Shown: positions 6,808-15,222 of the stretch, one piece after another
Position numbering within the stretch: position 1 is the stretch's first letter
How the letters are laid out: each line of letters opens with the position of its first letter
Origin: a virus
Reading direction: 5' to 3' (one strand)
DNA: 33,395 nt
Virus record (IMG/VR): IMGVR_UViG_3300048033_000170
Coordinates: 1 to 33,395 of that record
The notes under the pieces: model-generated
The model's database searches: none
What the model saw: the letters and a program-made list of their open reading frames with translations, nothing else
What the model was told of the DNA's origin: nothing
Translations under genes and position numbers: made by a program

Positions 6808-7175
6808 GTTGGGAAAATTTCAGCATAGAAGAGTTTGCTTGTAAACATTGTGGTGAAAATAAGATTGAACACGAACTAATAGATAAGTTACAATTGCTAA
6901 GAAGCGATGTAGGCTTTCCATTTAAAATAACAAGTGGATACAGATGTGCAGATCATCCGATAGAAAAAGTCAAATCTGAACCAGGCACGCATGCATTAGG
7001 ATTGGCTGCTGATGTATTTCTAAGAGGCGAGCAAGCACTAGAAGTAATATCAAAAGCAACTGATTATGGATTTACAGGCATAGGAATTAACCAAAAAGGC
7101 AATGCAAGATTTATACACTTGGACATATCAAAAGACTCACAGGGCAGGCCACGCCCTCATGTGTGGAGCTACTAA
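6804..7175 (+). CDS. Endolysin, M15-family peptidase
   Basis: The 123-residue protein is a zinc D,D-/L,D-carboxypeptidase-like enzyme of the M15 family that cuts peptidoglycan cross-links at lysis. The motifs are SGYRC, then GTHALGLAADV giving the His-x6-Asp zinc ligands near residues 61-68, and FIHLDI with the final His near 104. A CKHCGE pair at residues 13-16 is common in this subfamily. It has no signal peptide, so export depends on the holin encoded just upstream. It belongs to a holin-endolysin-membrane protein lysis cassette. Confidence 0.92.
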   Translation: MSWENFSIEEFACKHCGENKIEHELIDKLQLLRSDVGFPFKITSGYRCADHPIEKVKSEPGTHALGLAADVFLRGEQALEVISKATDYGFTGIGINQKGNARFIHLDISKDSQGRPRPHVWSY

Positions 7176-7415
7176 ATGGAAATAAGCTCTATTTTATTAT
7201 GGAATATTATAATGACCTTGGTGTTTGGTCCTATCATCTATAGTATTCGTTCTAGCGCGACAGAAATCAAAAGAGTTGATATACTACTCAATAAGACCAG
7301 AGAAGAAGTTGCTATGCGATTTGTTACCAAAGAAGAATTGATAATGAATATGGATAGGGTTATAGAGCGCATAGATAAGCTAGACGCAAAAATAGATAAA
7401 TTAATAACACAATAA
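7176..7415 (+). CDS. N-anchored coiled-coil protein, possible inner-membrane spanin
   Basis: The 79-residue frame starts on the base after the endolysin stop. Residues 5-23 form one hydrophobic segment (ILLWNIIMTLVFGPIIYSI). A charged, coiled-coil-like stretch rich in heptad Ile/Leu follows, ending RIDKLDAKIDKLITQ. This topology and its place after the endolysin fit an Rz-type i-spanin, which bridges the inner membrane and periplasm. No o-spanin (small lipoprotein) was recognised nearby or embedded. The assignment rests on layout, not family recognition. Confidence 0.6.
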   Translation: MEISSILLWNIIMTLVFGPIIYSIRSSATEIKRVDILLNKTREEVAMRFVTKEELIMNMDRVIERIDKLDAKIDKLITQ

Positions 7416-7416
7416 T

Positions 7417-8781
7417 ATGGCAATAAAATTAGAAGATATAGAAATTTTTTCAAACTCACTTGGAAACAACTTTGGTGGTGGCGGTTTTTTTGGTGGCGCT
7501 AGTTCTGGCGGCGGTACTAATCTGACAGGAATTCCTAATGCTGATTATTTACAAAATTTAGCTAACTTACTTCAACAACAACAACAAGGACCACAATTAG
7601 GTCCAGATGATTTTGGTAGTTATACAATACCAGTTTCAGATCCTACATATCGTTCTGGTTTTGACTATGCGCGTTCTATAGCAGGCGGCATACCAATGTC
7701 TCAAGTCATTGCACCAGGCGTAAGTTATTCTCCAGAACAACCAATGGGTTATACACAAGCACAATTAAATACACCTGTCGGTACAACTCCAGTTGAGCCA
7801 CCGCCAACACAAGAGCCAGACGATCCTAGCTTTTTAGGTACAGGTATTGGTGGTGTAAGAATACCAGTAGACAGAGACATGAAGATGCCTCCGCTTAGAG
7901 ATATATTTGGTGGAAAACCAGATATGAGACCTGAGATAAGACCTTTAGAAAACTTAATGAACATAGGCAAACTATTTGGTGGTGGTATAGACCAAGATGC
8001 TATAGACAGAATAGTACAAGAACGAATTGCAGAAAGGATGCCTACCATAGAACAACCAGACTTTTCACAATTTGTACGAAGAGAAGATATACCTACACTA
8101 ATACCAGAAGTTCCTACAGGTAGGGATTTCTCTATAGATAGAGAAATTTTAGAAAGACCTATGATATCTGGTTTAGAAAACAGAGATTTTATGGATGCTG
8201 ATTCTTTAATTACAGGAGTTCCAACTGGTAGAGATTTTTCTATAGATAGAGAAGAGTTAATAAAAGATATAAGAGAAGGCATTGAGGTACCTAAATATGA
8301 AATGCCAGATTTATCACAGTTTGCTAGATTGGAAGATATACCTACAGTACCCACACTTGATAGAGAAGCTTTAATTAGAGACATTACAGGTAGAATTGAT
8401 ATACCAAAACCACCATCAATAGATAGGCAATTATTGATAGAAGATATTAGAAGTGGTATCGAATTACCGACCTACCAAGCACCAGACTTGAGTGGTTTTG
8501 CTAGATTAGAAGATATACCTTCGTTTGACCCTAACATATTAAAACAAGATATATTAATGTCTTTACCACAAACACAAGTACCAGATGTATCGCAATTTGT
8601 AACACAAGAAGATATACAAAAAGCTATATCTGGTATTGATATGCCAACTTTTCAACAGCCTAATTTATCAGCTTATGACACAAGAATTGCAGAGTTAGAA
8701 CAACAACTTGCTGGTTTACAAACACCAACTGGTGGTAGATTTTCCGTAGACCAACAACTACCTATGGGATTATTTGTATAA
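7417..8781 (+). CDS. Repetitive Asp/Pro-rich protein, likely structural
   Basis: This 454-residue protein has a Gly-rich N-terminus (residues 14-33), a Gln-rich segment, a Pro-rich linker, and from about residue 215 a set of degenerate repeats. Each repeat combines an 'aspartate-phe/leu-ser-x-phe ... EDIPT' element (DFSQFVRREDIPT, DLSQFARLEDIPT, DLSGFARLEDIPS, DVSQFVTQEDIQ) with a 'sIDRe-LI-DI--GI' helix. No family is known to me. The repeats suggest an extended solenoid or segmented coiled coil. The gene sits between lysis and scaffold genes, so an accessory virion protein is the best guess. Confidence 0.8.
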   Translation: MAIKLEDIEIFSNSLGNNFGGGGFFGGASSGGGTNLTGIPNADYLQNLANLLQQQQQGPQLGPDDFGSYTIPVSDPTYRSGFDYARSIAGGIPMSQVIAPGVSYSPEQPMGYTQAQLNTPVGTTPVEPPPTQEPDDPSFLGTGIGGVRIPVDRDMKMPPLRDIFGGKPDMRPEIRPLENLMNIGKLFGGGIDQDAIDRIVQERIAERMPTIEQPDFSQFVRREDIPTLIPEVPTGRDFSIDREILERPMISGLENRDFMDADSLITGVPTGRDFSIDREELIKDIREGIEVPKYEMPDLSQFARLEDIPTVPTLDREALIRDITGRIDIPKPPSIDRQLLIEDIRSGIELPTYQAPDLSGFARLEDIPSFDPNILKQDILMSLPQTQVPDVSQFVTQEDIQKAISGIDMPTFQQPNLSAYDTRIAELEQQLAGLQTPTGGRFSVDQQLPMGLFV

Positions 8782-9047
8782 TGTCAGTATCACACGAAGA
8801 AGTAGTTAAAGCTGCACAAGCAGAACAAATATTAACCTCAGAAGTTTTTAAAGAAGCGGTAGAAAATCTTAAAAACGAATATATTACTCATTGGTTAAAC
8901 TCAAGAGAGATAGATGATGTTAATGCTAGAGAAGATATCCACAGATCATTATTACTATTACCAGAGGTTGAAAGACATCTGCGTATCATTGCTGAGAAAG
9001 GCAAACTTACAAAAGCTAATATAAACAAAATTAGAAATATTGGTTAA
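8781..9047 (+). CDS. Small helical hypothetical protein before scaffold
   Basis: The 88-residue product starts on the last base of the previous stop (TAATG). It is predicted to be nearly all helix, acidic in the middle and basic at the C-terminus (KGKLTKANINKIRNIG). Its size and place before scaffold and capsid genes fit a head-assembly cofactor, but no family is recognised. It ends the transcription block before the putative promoter at 9075. Confidence 0.75.
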   Translation: MSVSHEEVVKAAQAEQILTSEVFKEAVENLKNEYITHWLNSREIDDVNAREDIHRSLLLLPEVERHLRIIAEKGKLTKANINKIRNIG

Positions 9048-9074
9048 ACCTTCCCTTTTTACACATTATTAAGC

Positions 9075-9080
9075 TAAAAT
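9075..9080 (+). promoter_or_regulatory. Candidate -10 element upstream of scaffold/capsid genes
   Basis: GCTAAAAT at 9073-9080 resembles the sequences just upstream of 11138 and 32900. No good -35 is visible. A perfect AAGGAG ribosome binding site (9094-9099) follows before the ATG at 9109. The 61-base gap is wide for this genome, which supports a control site here. Confidence 0.35.
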
Positions 9081-9108
9081 ACTCTTAAATACATAAGGAG
9101 TATTTATT

Positions 9109-10119
9109 ATGGCAATAACGGATAAACCGACTGCTTTACAAACTGATAAGGAAGTTACTACTTCGATGTTTGAAAGTTTCTTAACCCCTGAAGAGGATAA
9201 GGTTGAAGATGCAGTCACAGAAACAGAAGAAGTAACACAAGAAGAAGTTATCGAAGATGATTCTGAGTTTGTTGATGAAGAAATTGATCAAGAAATTGCA
9301 GATGAATTAGAAGATGACTATGAAGAAGAACTGGATGAAGAACAAACAGATATTGAAGAGGAAGCTCCGCAACTTCAAACATTTACTGTAAAGGTAGATG
9401 GCCAAGAGGTAGAAGTCACGCAAGAGGAACTCGTCAATGGATATTCTCGTCAGCAAGATTATACGCGTAAAACACAAGAACTCTCTCAACAGCGTAAGAC
9501 TATTGAGCAGCAGCAAGCAGAGTTAGCGCAAAGAGATGCGATTTATTCGCAGTTGTTACCGAAGATGGAAGCCCAATTAAAGGGCGAACTGGCTAACGAA
9601 CCAGACTGGAACACTTTGTACGAAGATGATCCTGTTGGGTATGTTCGCGAAAAACAGCTTTGGGATGAAAAGAAAGAAAAGCTTAGTGCTGTAAGTGCTG
9701 AACAACAAAGACTTCAACAAGAAGCCTTGGTTAAACAGCAAACACAAATTCAACAATTTGTTGAATACGGCAATCAAAAGCTTCTTGAAATAATCCCTGA
9801 ATGGCAAAACCAAGAGGTTGCGTCAAAGGAAAAAGCTGCTATTAGTGAATATGCTGTAAATACTTTAGGTTATACACCTGAAGAAATACAACAGGTTTAT
9901 GATTATCGTGCTTTGCTTGGTTTAAGAAATGCTTGGTTAAACTCTAAAACAGTTGAAGCCACAAAGAAAAAACCAACACAAAAAGCACCAGCAAGAGTGG
10001 CTAGACCTGGAACTACTAACCGACCTAAATCGGCAGCACCTGTGAAGAAAGCAAAACAAAGGTTAGCTAAGTCTGGAAAAGTGCAAGACGCAGCTAAAGT
10101 TTTTGAACAATTAATTTAA
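9109..10119 (+). CDS. Capsid scaffolding protein
   Basis: The 336-residue protein lies immediately before the major capsid gene. It has a very acidic first 80 residues, a short TFTVKVDGQEVEVTQEELV beta-hairpin domain, a long Gln/Glu-rich coiled coil (residues about 110-230), and a basic Ala/Lys-rich C-terminus. This is typical of podophage scaffolds, whose basic C-terminal helix docks on the capsid protein and which leave the prohead before or during packaging. It has the best ribosome binding site in the late region. Confidence 0.88.
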   Translation: MAITDKPTALQTDKEVTTSMFESFLTPEEDKVEDAVTETEEVTQEEVIEDDSEFVDEEIDQEIADELEDDYEEELDEEQTDIEEEAPQLQTFTVKVDGQEVEVTQEELVNGYSRQQDYTRKTQELSQQRKTIEQQQAELAQRDAIYSQLLPKMEAQLKGELANEPDWNTLYEDDPVGYVREKQLWDEKKEKLSAVSAEQQRLQQEALVKQQTQIQQFVEYGNQKLLEIIPEWQNQEVASKEKAAISEYAVNTLGYTPEEIQQVYDYRALLGLRNAWLNSKTVEATKKKPTQKAPARVARPGTTNRPKSAAPVKKAKQRLAKSGKVQDAAKVFEQLI

Positions 10120-10139
10120 TTTTATAAAGGAATATAAAA

Positions 10140-11075
10140 ATGGCAAAGGTAACTAACGCATTTGACACATATTCGGCAACAGCTGACAGAGAAGATTTAA
10201 GTAATATTATTTACAACATCTCTCCAATGCAAACTCCGTTTATGTCATCAATCGGAAAAAGAAATATTAAAAACGTAGTGTTTGATTGGCAGACAGAAGT
10301 CTTACCTACTCCAAGTGCTTCTGGACAGCTAGAGGGTTTTGAACTATCAAGATCTACTGCTACAGCGACAACTAGAGTAAGTAACGTTGCAATGATCTCA
10401 AAAAGAGACGCAACTGTAACTGGTTCTCAAGACGCTTCAGACCCAGCTGGCAAAAGATCAGAAATGGCTCATCAATTAGCTATTATGGCTAAAGCATTGA
10501 AAAGAGACATGGAAGAAGCTTTATGTCAAAACGGTGCTAAAACAACTGGTGACGCTACAACAGCTAGGGTAACTGGTGGTTTTGAATCATGGCTAACATC
10601 TAACGTATCCAGAGGTTCTGGTGGTTCAGGTGCTGGTGGCGGTGCTGCTCCAGTTGATGGAACAGACAGAGACTTAACAGAAGCTTTATTAAAAGGCGTT
10701 CTACAAACTATGTTTGGTAACGGAGCTGAGCCTTCAATGGCTATATGTGGTCCACATAACAAACAAGTTATCTCTGGTTTCACAGGTAGAACTCAAGCTA
10801 GACAGTTTGTTGATGCAAACACAGTTGAAGCTTCAGTATCTGTATACTCATCTGACTTTGGTGAACTAAAAATCGTTCCATCAAACAGATCAAGAGAAGC
10901 ATCATTACTATTAGTAGATCCAGAGTTTGCTAAAGTATCTTTCTTAAGAGACTTTAAAACTGTTGATATTGCTACAATAGGCGATGCTGAAACAAAAATG
11001 ATTGTATGTGAGTATGGTTTAGAAGTATCTAACGAAGCTGCACACGGAATCGTTGCTGACTTAAACGAATCATAA
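10140..11075 (+). CDS. Major capsid protein
   Basis: The 311-residue protein has the start typical of the SU10/DUF5309-like HK97-fold capsid family: NAFDTYSATADREDLSNIIY, then SPMQTPFMSSIGKRN and VFDWQTEVLPTP. A Gly/Ser-rich loop around residues 160-175 (SGGSGAGGGAA) probably is a surface or E-loop-like insertion. It forms the icosahedral shell on the scaffold encoded just upstream. AAAGGAATAT precedes the start. A strong terminator follows, which suits a highly expressed gene. Confidence 0.95.
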   Translation: MAKVTNAFDTYSATADREDLSNIIYNISPMQTPFMSSIGKRNIKNVVFDWQTEVLPTPSASGQLEGFELSRSTATATTRVSNVAMISKRDATVTGSQDASDPAGKRSEMAHQLAIMAKALKRDMEEALCQNGAKTTGDATTARVTGGFESWLTSNVSRGSGGSGAGGGAAPVDGTDRDLTEALLKGVLQTMFGNGAEPSMAICGPHNKQVISGFTGRTQARQFVDANTVEASVSVYSSDFGELKIVPSNRSREASLLLVDPEFAKVSFLRDFKTVDIATIGDAETKMIVCEYGLEVSNEAAHGIVADLNES

Positions 11076-11092
11076 GTTTAGTCAATTAGCTT

Positions 11093-11121
11093 AAAGGGAT
11101 GTTTCGGCATCCCTTTTTTTT
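11093..11121 (+). terminator. Intrinsic terminator after capsid gene
   Basis: AAAGGGATG (11093-11101) and CATCCCTTT (11108-11116) form a perfect 9-bp stem with a six-base loop TTTCGG. T-residues run from 11114 to 11121. It lies 18 bases after the capsid stop and is the clearest terminator in the window. Confidence 0.93.
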
Positions 11122-11125
11122 GTGC

Positions 11126-11131
11126 TAAAAT
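11126..11131 (+). promoter_or_regulatory. Candidate -10 element abutting the terminator
   Basis: GCTAAAATCTAC directly follows the T-tract. TAAAAT at 11126-11131 would start transcription about seven bases downstream, at or next to the ATG at 11138. No ribosome binding site separates them, so a leaderless message is possible. No -35 match is visible. Confidence 0.4.
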
Positions 11132-11137
11132 CTACAC

Positions 11138-11428
11138 ATGGCAAAGACAACATTAATAGATCATAGGAAAGGTTATAAGTCTGTATTCGCAACAGAAGAT
11201 GAGAAAGTTGTTTATCATACACAACAGAACATACAGCCAACTTTAGACTATGTAAAAAATCTATCTGAATATACACCTGGTAAAGATTTACGCCATGTAG
11301 CAGAAATACCAATGGTGGTATATCAAAGAGCAGTCCGAGAAGGATGGGCGCAAGATTCTGCGCAATGGAAGAAATGGCTAAACCATTCAGATAACAAACC
11401 ATTTAGAACATGGAAAGGTAAAGTATGA
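11138..11428 (+). CDS. Conserved small protein between capsid and adaptor
   Basis: The 96-residue protein reads as a basic, Trp-containing globular protein (EGWAQDSAQWKKWLNHSDNKP and FRTWKGK near the end). Similar short genes sit next to the capsid gene in other marine podophages in my memory, with no function given. There is no Shine-Dalgarno sequence before the ATG, only the putative promoter. It overlaps the adaptor gene by four bases (ATGA). A role in head completion or a DNA-associated role is conceivable. Confidence 0.8.
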   Translation: MAKTTLIDHRKGYKSVFATEDEKVVYHTQQNIQPTLDYVKNLSEYTPGKDLRHVAEIPMVVYQRAVREGWAQDSAQWKKWLNHSDNKPFRTWKGKV

Positions 11429-12075
11429 CATACGATGAATTAAAAACTAATATTGCAAATTTCTTAAACAGATCTGACCTAACAGACCAGTTAGACTTTT
11501 TTATAGATGCAACAGAATCAGAATTTAACAGAAGATTAAGAAACAAAGACATGGTAAAGCGTGCAACTGCTACAGCAGATGGACAGTACATGAGTTTGCC
11601 AACTGATTGGTTAGAAGCTATTAATGTAGAAATAACATCAAATGACTTTAGACCATTATTTCAACAGTCTTTAGAATCACTAGATGTATATAGAAAAGCC
11701 AATAACAATGTTACTGGCCAACCAATTTATTATGCGATTGTAGATAATTCATTAGAGTTAGCACCTACCCCTGATGCAAGTTATACGCTACAATTAACAT
11801 ACTATGGCACTATAGATGCTTTAAGCAGTTCTAATACAACGAACTTTATATCCACAGGATATCCAGATGCTTATTTATATGGTGCTTTAAAACACGCTTC
11901 TATCTATCTAATGGAAGATGAAAGAGTGCCGTTATTTACAGCACAATTTGAAAAAGCATTAGAAGAGATGAGAATGGAACAAGAGAAGGCAGAATTTGGC
12001 AAAGGATCTCTAATGCAAAGAAGAAGAACTTATGGCAAGTCTGGTAAAAACATTTATTATTGGAATAATAATTAG
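11425..12075 (+). CDS. Head-tail adaptor protein
   Basis: This 216-residue protein matches the phage adaptor/connector fold: an N-terminal MTYDELKTNIANFLNR helix, FIDATESEFNRRLR, a beta-rich middle (YMSLPTDWLEAINVEI and LELAPTPDASYTL), then a helix with YLYGALKHASIYLMEDERV. A basic C-terminal tail follows. The adaptor ring stacks under the portal and receives the tail. It overlaps the preceding gene by four bases and precedes the tail genes by nine. Confidence 0.85.
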   Translation: MTYDELKTNIANFLNRSDLTDQLDFFIDATESEFNRRLRNKDMVKRATATADGQYMSLPTDWLEAINVEITSNDFRPLFQQSLESLDVYRKANNNVTGQPIYYAIVDNSLELAPTPDASYTLQLTYYGTIDALSSSNTTNFISTGYPDAYLYGALKHASIYLMEDERVPLFTAQFEKALEEMRMEQEKAEFGKGSLMQRRRTYGKSGKNIYYWNNN

Positions 12076-12083
12076 GAGACAAT

Positions 12084-12476
12084 ATGGCTGGATTTAGTGA
12101 TTACTTAGAAGATAAAGTATTAGACCATGTATTTGGTGGCAATGCTTATACAGCACCAGGAACATTATATGTTGCTTTATATACTGTAGCACCTACAGAT
12201 ACAGGTGGTGGTACTGAAGTATCAGGCGGAGCTTACGCAAGACAATCAGCTGCATTTACAGTATCTGGTACAGACCCCACCACAGCAACCAATACAGCTG
12301 CGGTTGAATATCCAACAGCTACAGCAGACTATGGAACTGTGGTTGCAGTAGGTATATTTGATGCTTCATCAAGCGGTAATCTAATGGCTTATGCAAACTT
12401 GACAGCTTCTAAAACTGTAAGTTCAGGCGATGTATTTAGATTTGACGCTGGCGATTTAGATATAACATTAGCTTAA
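12084..12476 (+). CDS. Small structural protein (tail or decoration)
   Basis: The 130-residue product begins with a helix, MAGFSDYLEDKVLDHVFGG, then APGTLYVALYT and an all-beta Thr/Ser/Ala-rich body. I recall this family annotated in phages as a tail-fibre-like or gp80-like structural protein: the N-terminal helix and LYVALYT strand are its hallmarks. AGGAG six bases upstream of the ATG gives strong expression. Position after the adaptor fits a tail or head-surface component. The exact site in the virion is unknown. Confidence 0.75.
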   Translation: MAGFSDYLEDKVLDHVFGGNAYTAPGTLYVALYTVAPTDTGGGTEVSGGAYARQSAAFTVSGTDPTTATNTAAVEYPTATADYGTVVAVGIFDASSSGNLMAYANLTASKTVSSGDVFRFDAGDLDITLA

Positions 12477-12480
12477 TACC

Positions 12481-13146
12481 ATGGCCTCAGTAGGCTATGG
12501 CTTATACACATACGGAAAGTCCAATTACGGAACTCCTGTATATCATTTTGGCGCATCCACAATAGCACAAACATCATCTGCAACAGCGGATGGTAGGTTT
12601 GTTATTACTGGTGCATCAACCATATCAGCAGTTTCTTCTGCAACAGCAACAGGTAGACAAATAGATCGCGGACAAGCGGTTATTAGTGCAGTATCTAGCG
12701 TTACAGCATCTGGTACTCAAATTGATAGAGGTGTTGCAACCATAGCAGGAACATCTGGATTTACAGCTGTTGGTATACAAATAGACCTAGGATCTGCAAC
12801 TATATCTGCAAGTTCTGGTATGACAGCCACAGGTCATCAAATAGACCGTGGTGTGGTTATAGGTCCAGCAATATCAGGTATGACAGCTACAGGTAGATTT
12901 ACTGTAGTTGGTGAAGGAACATTTGCAGAAACTAGCGGATTTGATGCACTAGGTGGCATTGTATTAACAGGTGCATCTGTAATTGCACAAACAAGTGGAT
13001 TTAATGCAGTTGGTGGTCTAAAATGGGAAGATATAATTGTTCCTGGTGAGACTTGGACCGATCAAATAGTAGCAGATGAAACATGGACCGACCAAGCAAA
13101 CCCAGATACATCATGGACAACATTAGGCGAACAAGACGCAGCTTAA
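12481..13146 (+). CDS. Tandem-repeat beta-solenoid-like structural protein
   Basis: Most of the 221 residues consist of about eight degenerate repeats of roughly 21 residues, each of the form 'G-A-S-T-I-A-x-T-S-S-x-T-A-T-G-R-x-I-D-R-G'. The C-terminus has three shorter repeats: ETWTDQ, ETWTDQ and TSWTT. Such short hydrophobic/Ser/Thr repeats would form a beta-solenoid or fibrous rod. It lies between a tail/decoration gene and the tail fibre and so is probably a tail-associated fibre. No ribosome binding site stands out. Confidence 0.75.
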   Translation: MASVGYGLYTYGKSNYGTPVYHFGASTIAQTSSATADGRFVITGASTISAVSSATATGRQIDRGQAVISAVSSVTASGTQIDRGVATIAGTSGFTAVGIQIDLGSATISASSGMTATGHQIDRGVVIGPAISGMTATGRFTVVGEGTFAETSGFDALGGIVLTGASVIAQTSGFNAVGGLKWEDIIVPGETWTDQIVADETWTDQANPDTSWTTLGEQDAA

Positions 13147-13159
13147 AGGATAAAATTTT

Positions 13160-14980
13160 ATGGCAGATACATTTACAACGAATTTAAACTTAACTAAACC
13201 AGAAGTAGGAGCATCTACAGATACCTGGGGTACAAAGATAAACAATGATCTTGATACAGTAGACGGTTTATTTAGTTCTACTGGTACTTCAGTAGCTATG
13301 AACTTAGACGGAGCAGTTATAGATAGCTCTGTCATTGGTGGTACTACAGCAGCAGCTGGATCATTCACAACTTTATCAGCAAGTACATCTATAACAGGTA
13401 CACTAGCAACAGCAGCACAACCTAATATTACAAGTGTTGGAACTCTTACAGCTCTTACAGGTGGTACTGGAGATTTAAACTGGGATAGTGGAACTTTATT
13501 TGTAGACTCTTCAGCTAATGCTGTTGGAATTGGAACGACCAGTCCTACACAAGCACTACATGTAGCTGGTAGTGGATCAATGATATTAAATGAGTCTACT
13601 AGTTGGTCATATTTAAGACTTAAATCACCTAATGCTAATGGTGGATATATTCAATTTGCAGATGCAGATGATGATGATGTAGGACAAATATTCTATTATC
13701 ATGGTTCAGGTGGAGACTATATGTCCTTTACCACTAACGCATCAGAAGCCATGCGTATTGATTCTTCAGGACGAGTTGGAATTGGAACTAGTAGTCCAAC
13801 AGAAAAACTAACAGTCAATGGTGCAATATTAGCAAGTGGTGCTTTAGCAGATGATAGAACATCTACTGCTGCTATAGACTTTAGTAGCAATGTAACAAGA
13901 TTTATTTCTTATGGTGCAAGTGGTGTTGGTGGACAATTTGCTTTTAGAACAGCAGGTGGTGGTGCTAGTTCAGCAGAGAAAGTCCGTATTGATTTTGATG
14001 GCAATGTTGGAATTGGAGAAACATCACCTTTAGGTAAACTTCATGTTAAATCAGGAGATAGTGGTGCTGGTGTTAATGTAAATGCTGATGAATTAGTTGT
14101 TGAAAGTTCAGGAACAGCAGGTATTACTATACTTTCAGGAACAAGTGGAGATGGTAATATTTTCTTTGATGATAGTGGTGGTTTTGCTAGAGGAAAATTA
14201 TCTTATTCTCACAATGGAGATTATTTAAGTTTATCAAGTTCAGGTGCTTCTATATTTTATAATAGTGGTTCAGAAAGAATGCGTATTGCTTCTAATGGGC
14301 GTACTTCAATCGGCACAACAACAACAAACGCTGGTTTGACTGTTGCTAATGCAGATATTAGATGTACTGCTGCTGCTGTTGCTAATGATGCAAACAGTAT
14401 TTCTATGTCGCAAGAATCAAGTGGTGGTTATATAACTGCTAGAGGACCAAACACAGCTACTAGAGGAACTATTAATTTAAGTGTTAATGTTAGTAATGGT
14501 GGTGGTGGTATAGTTGGATTAAAAGTTGAAAATACAGGAAATGTAACTATAGCAGGTGCTTTATCAAAAGGTTCAGGTTCATTTAAAATTGACCATCCAT
14601 TAGAATCTAAAAAAGATACTCACAATTTAGTACATTCATTTGTTGAAGCACCTCAAGCAGATAATATTTATAGAGGTGTTGTAACACTTGTTGATGGAAG
14701 TGCAACTATTAATTTAGATACAGAAGCAGGTATGACTGAAGGAACATTTATATTACTTAACACAAATACATCATGTTTCACTTCAAACGAATCAGATTGG
14801 GATGCTGTTAAGGGTAGCGTATCAGGAAATATTTTAACTATATCTTGTCAAAATACATCATCAACAGCAACTGTATCTTGGTTAGTAATTGGAGAAAGAC
14901 ATGACCAACACATGAAAGATACTGATTGGACTGATGAAAATGGTAAGGTAATAGTTGAGCCTTTAAAAGAGATAGAGTAA
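13160..14980 (+). CDS. Tail fibre protein
   Basis: The 606-residue protein starts [20 protein letters not shown], the virion-attachment N-terminus common in marine T7-like phages. The shaft contains repeated 'GIG-TSPT--LHV' modules ([39 protein letters not shown]) seen in fibres with a C-terminal chaperone. The end has a beta domain with [17 protein letters not shown]. The usual C-terminal coiled coil is absent from this frame but is encoded in the -1 frame at 14980-15051. The fibre binds the host receptor. AAAGGATAA precedes the start. Confidence 0.9.
   Translation: MADTFTTNLNLTKPEVGASTDTWGTKINNDLDTVDGLFSSTGTSVAMNLDGAVIDSSVIGGTTAAAGSFTTLSASTSITGTLATAAQPNITSVGTLTALTGGTGDLNWDSGTLFVDSSANAVGIGTTSPTQALHVAGSGSMILNESTSWSYLRLKSPNANGGYIQFADADDDDVGQIFYYHGSGGDYMSFTTNASEAMRIDSSGRVGIGTSSPTEKLTVNGAILASGALADDRTSTAAIDFSSNVTRFISYGASGVGGQFAFRTAGGGASSAEKVRIDFDGNVGIGETSPLGKLHVKSGDSGAGVNVNADELVVESSGTAGITILSGTSGDGNIFFDDSGGFARGKLSYSHNGDYLSLSSSGASIFYNSGSERMRIASNGRTSIGTTTTNAGLTVANADIRCTAAAVANDANSISMSQESSGGYITARGPNTATRGTINLSVNVSNGGGGIVGLKVENTGNVTIAGALSKGSGSFKIDHPLESKKDTHNLVHSFVEAPQADNIYRGVVTLVDGSATINLDTEAGMTEGTFILLNTNTSCFTSNESDWDAVKGSVSGNILTISCQNTSSTATVSWLVIGERHDQHMKDTDWTDENGKVIVEPLKEIE
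14962..14968 (+). promoter_or_regulatory. Candidate -1 ribosomal slippery site at end of tail fibre
   Basis: TTTAAAA lies in the X-XXY-YYZ register (T|TTA|AAA) four codons before the fibre stop. A -1 slip would read on through AGA GAT AGA GTA into the ATG at 14980, joining fibre and coiled coil. No clear downstream pseudoknot was found. Confidence 0.4.
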
Positions 14981-15051
14981 TGAAAGCTATACAAGAACAA
15001 CAAACACAGATTGATGATCTTAAATCAAGAATAGAAACACTAGAGGGATAA
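14980..15051 (+). CDS. 23-residue coiled-coil peptide, split end of the tail fibre
   Basis: The frame begins on the last base of the fibre stop (TAATG) and encodes [20 protein letters not shown] followed by LEG. This is the canonical C-terminal coiled coil of S74-type fibre chaperone domains, normally fused to the fibre. Here it is in the -1 frame: it could be made by reinitiation, by frameshifting at 14962, or be the result of a one-base indel. As a separate peptide it would be unusually short. Confidence 0.6.
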   Translation: MKAIQEQQTQIDDLKSRIETLEG

Positions 15052-15055
15052 TATT

Positions 15056-15220
15056 ATGAACTTTATATTAGATGTAATAACAACCATAACTTACATAGTA
15101 ACAGCAGCATCAATTATAGCTGCTTGTACCCCTAACAAAATTGATGATGGCTGGATTAATAAACTTTTTGGCTACATCGATTTACTAGCACTTAATTTTA
15201 AAATAAATAAAGGAGAATAA
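15056..15220 (+). CDS. 54-residue single-membrane-span protein
   Basis: The protein starts MNFILDVITTITYIVTAASI and continues IAACTPNK, giving one hydrophobic segment at about residues 3-25. A soluble part with DDGWINKLFGYIDLLALNF follows. I recall this layout in many marine phages, next to tail-fibre genes, where it is sometimes called a putative holin. A true 3TM holin is present at 6436, so a different membrane role is possible. The upstream ribosome binding site is weak (GAGGGATAATATT). Confidence 0.7.
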   Translation: MNFILDVITTITYIVTAASIIAACTPNKIDDGWINKLFGYIDLLALNFKINKGE

Positions 15221-15222
15221 TT

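Noticed and set aside
7749-8384. 211-residue minus-strand frame
   Set aside because: It is the shadow of the repeat protein at 7417-8781; its own repeats are those of the sense strand read backwards.
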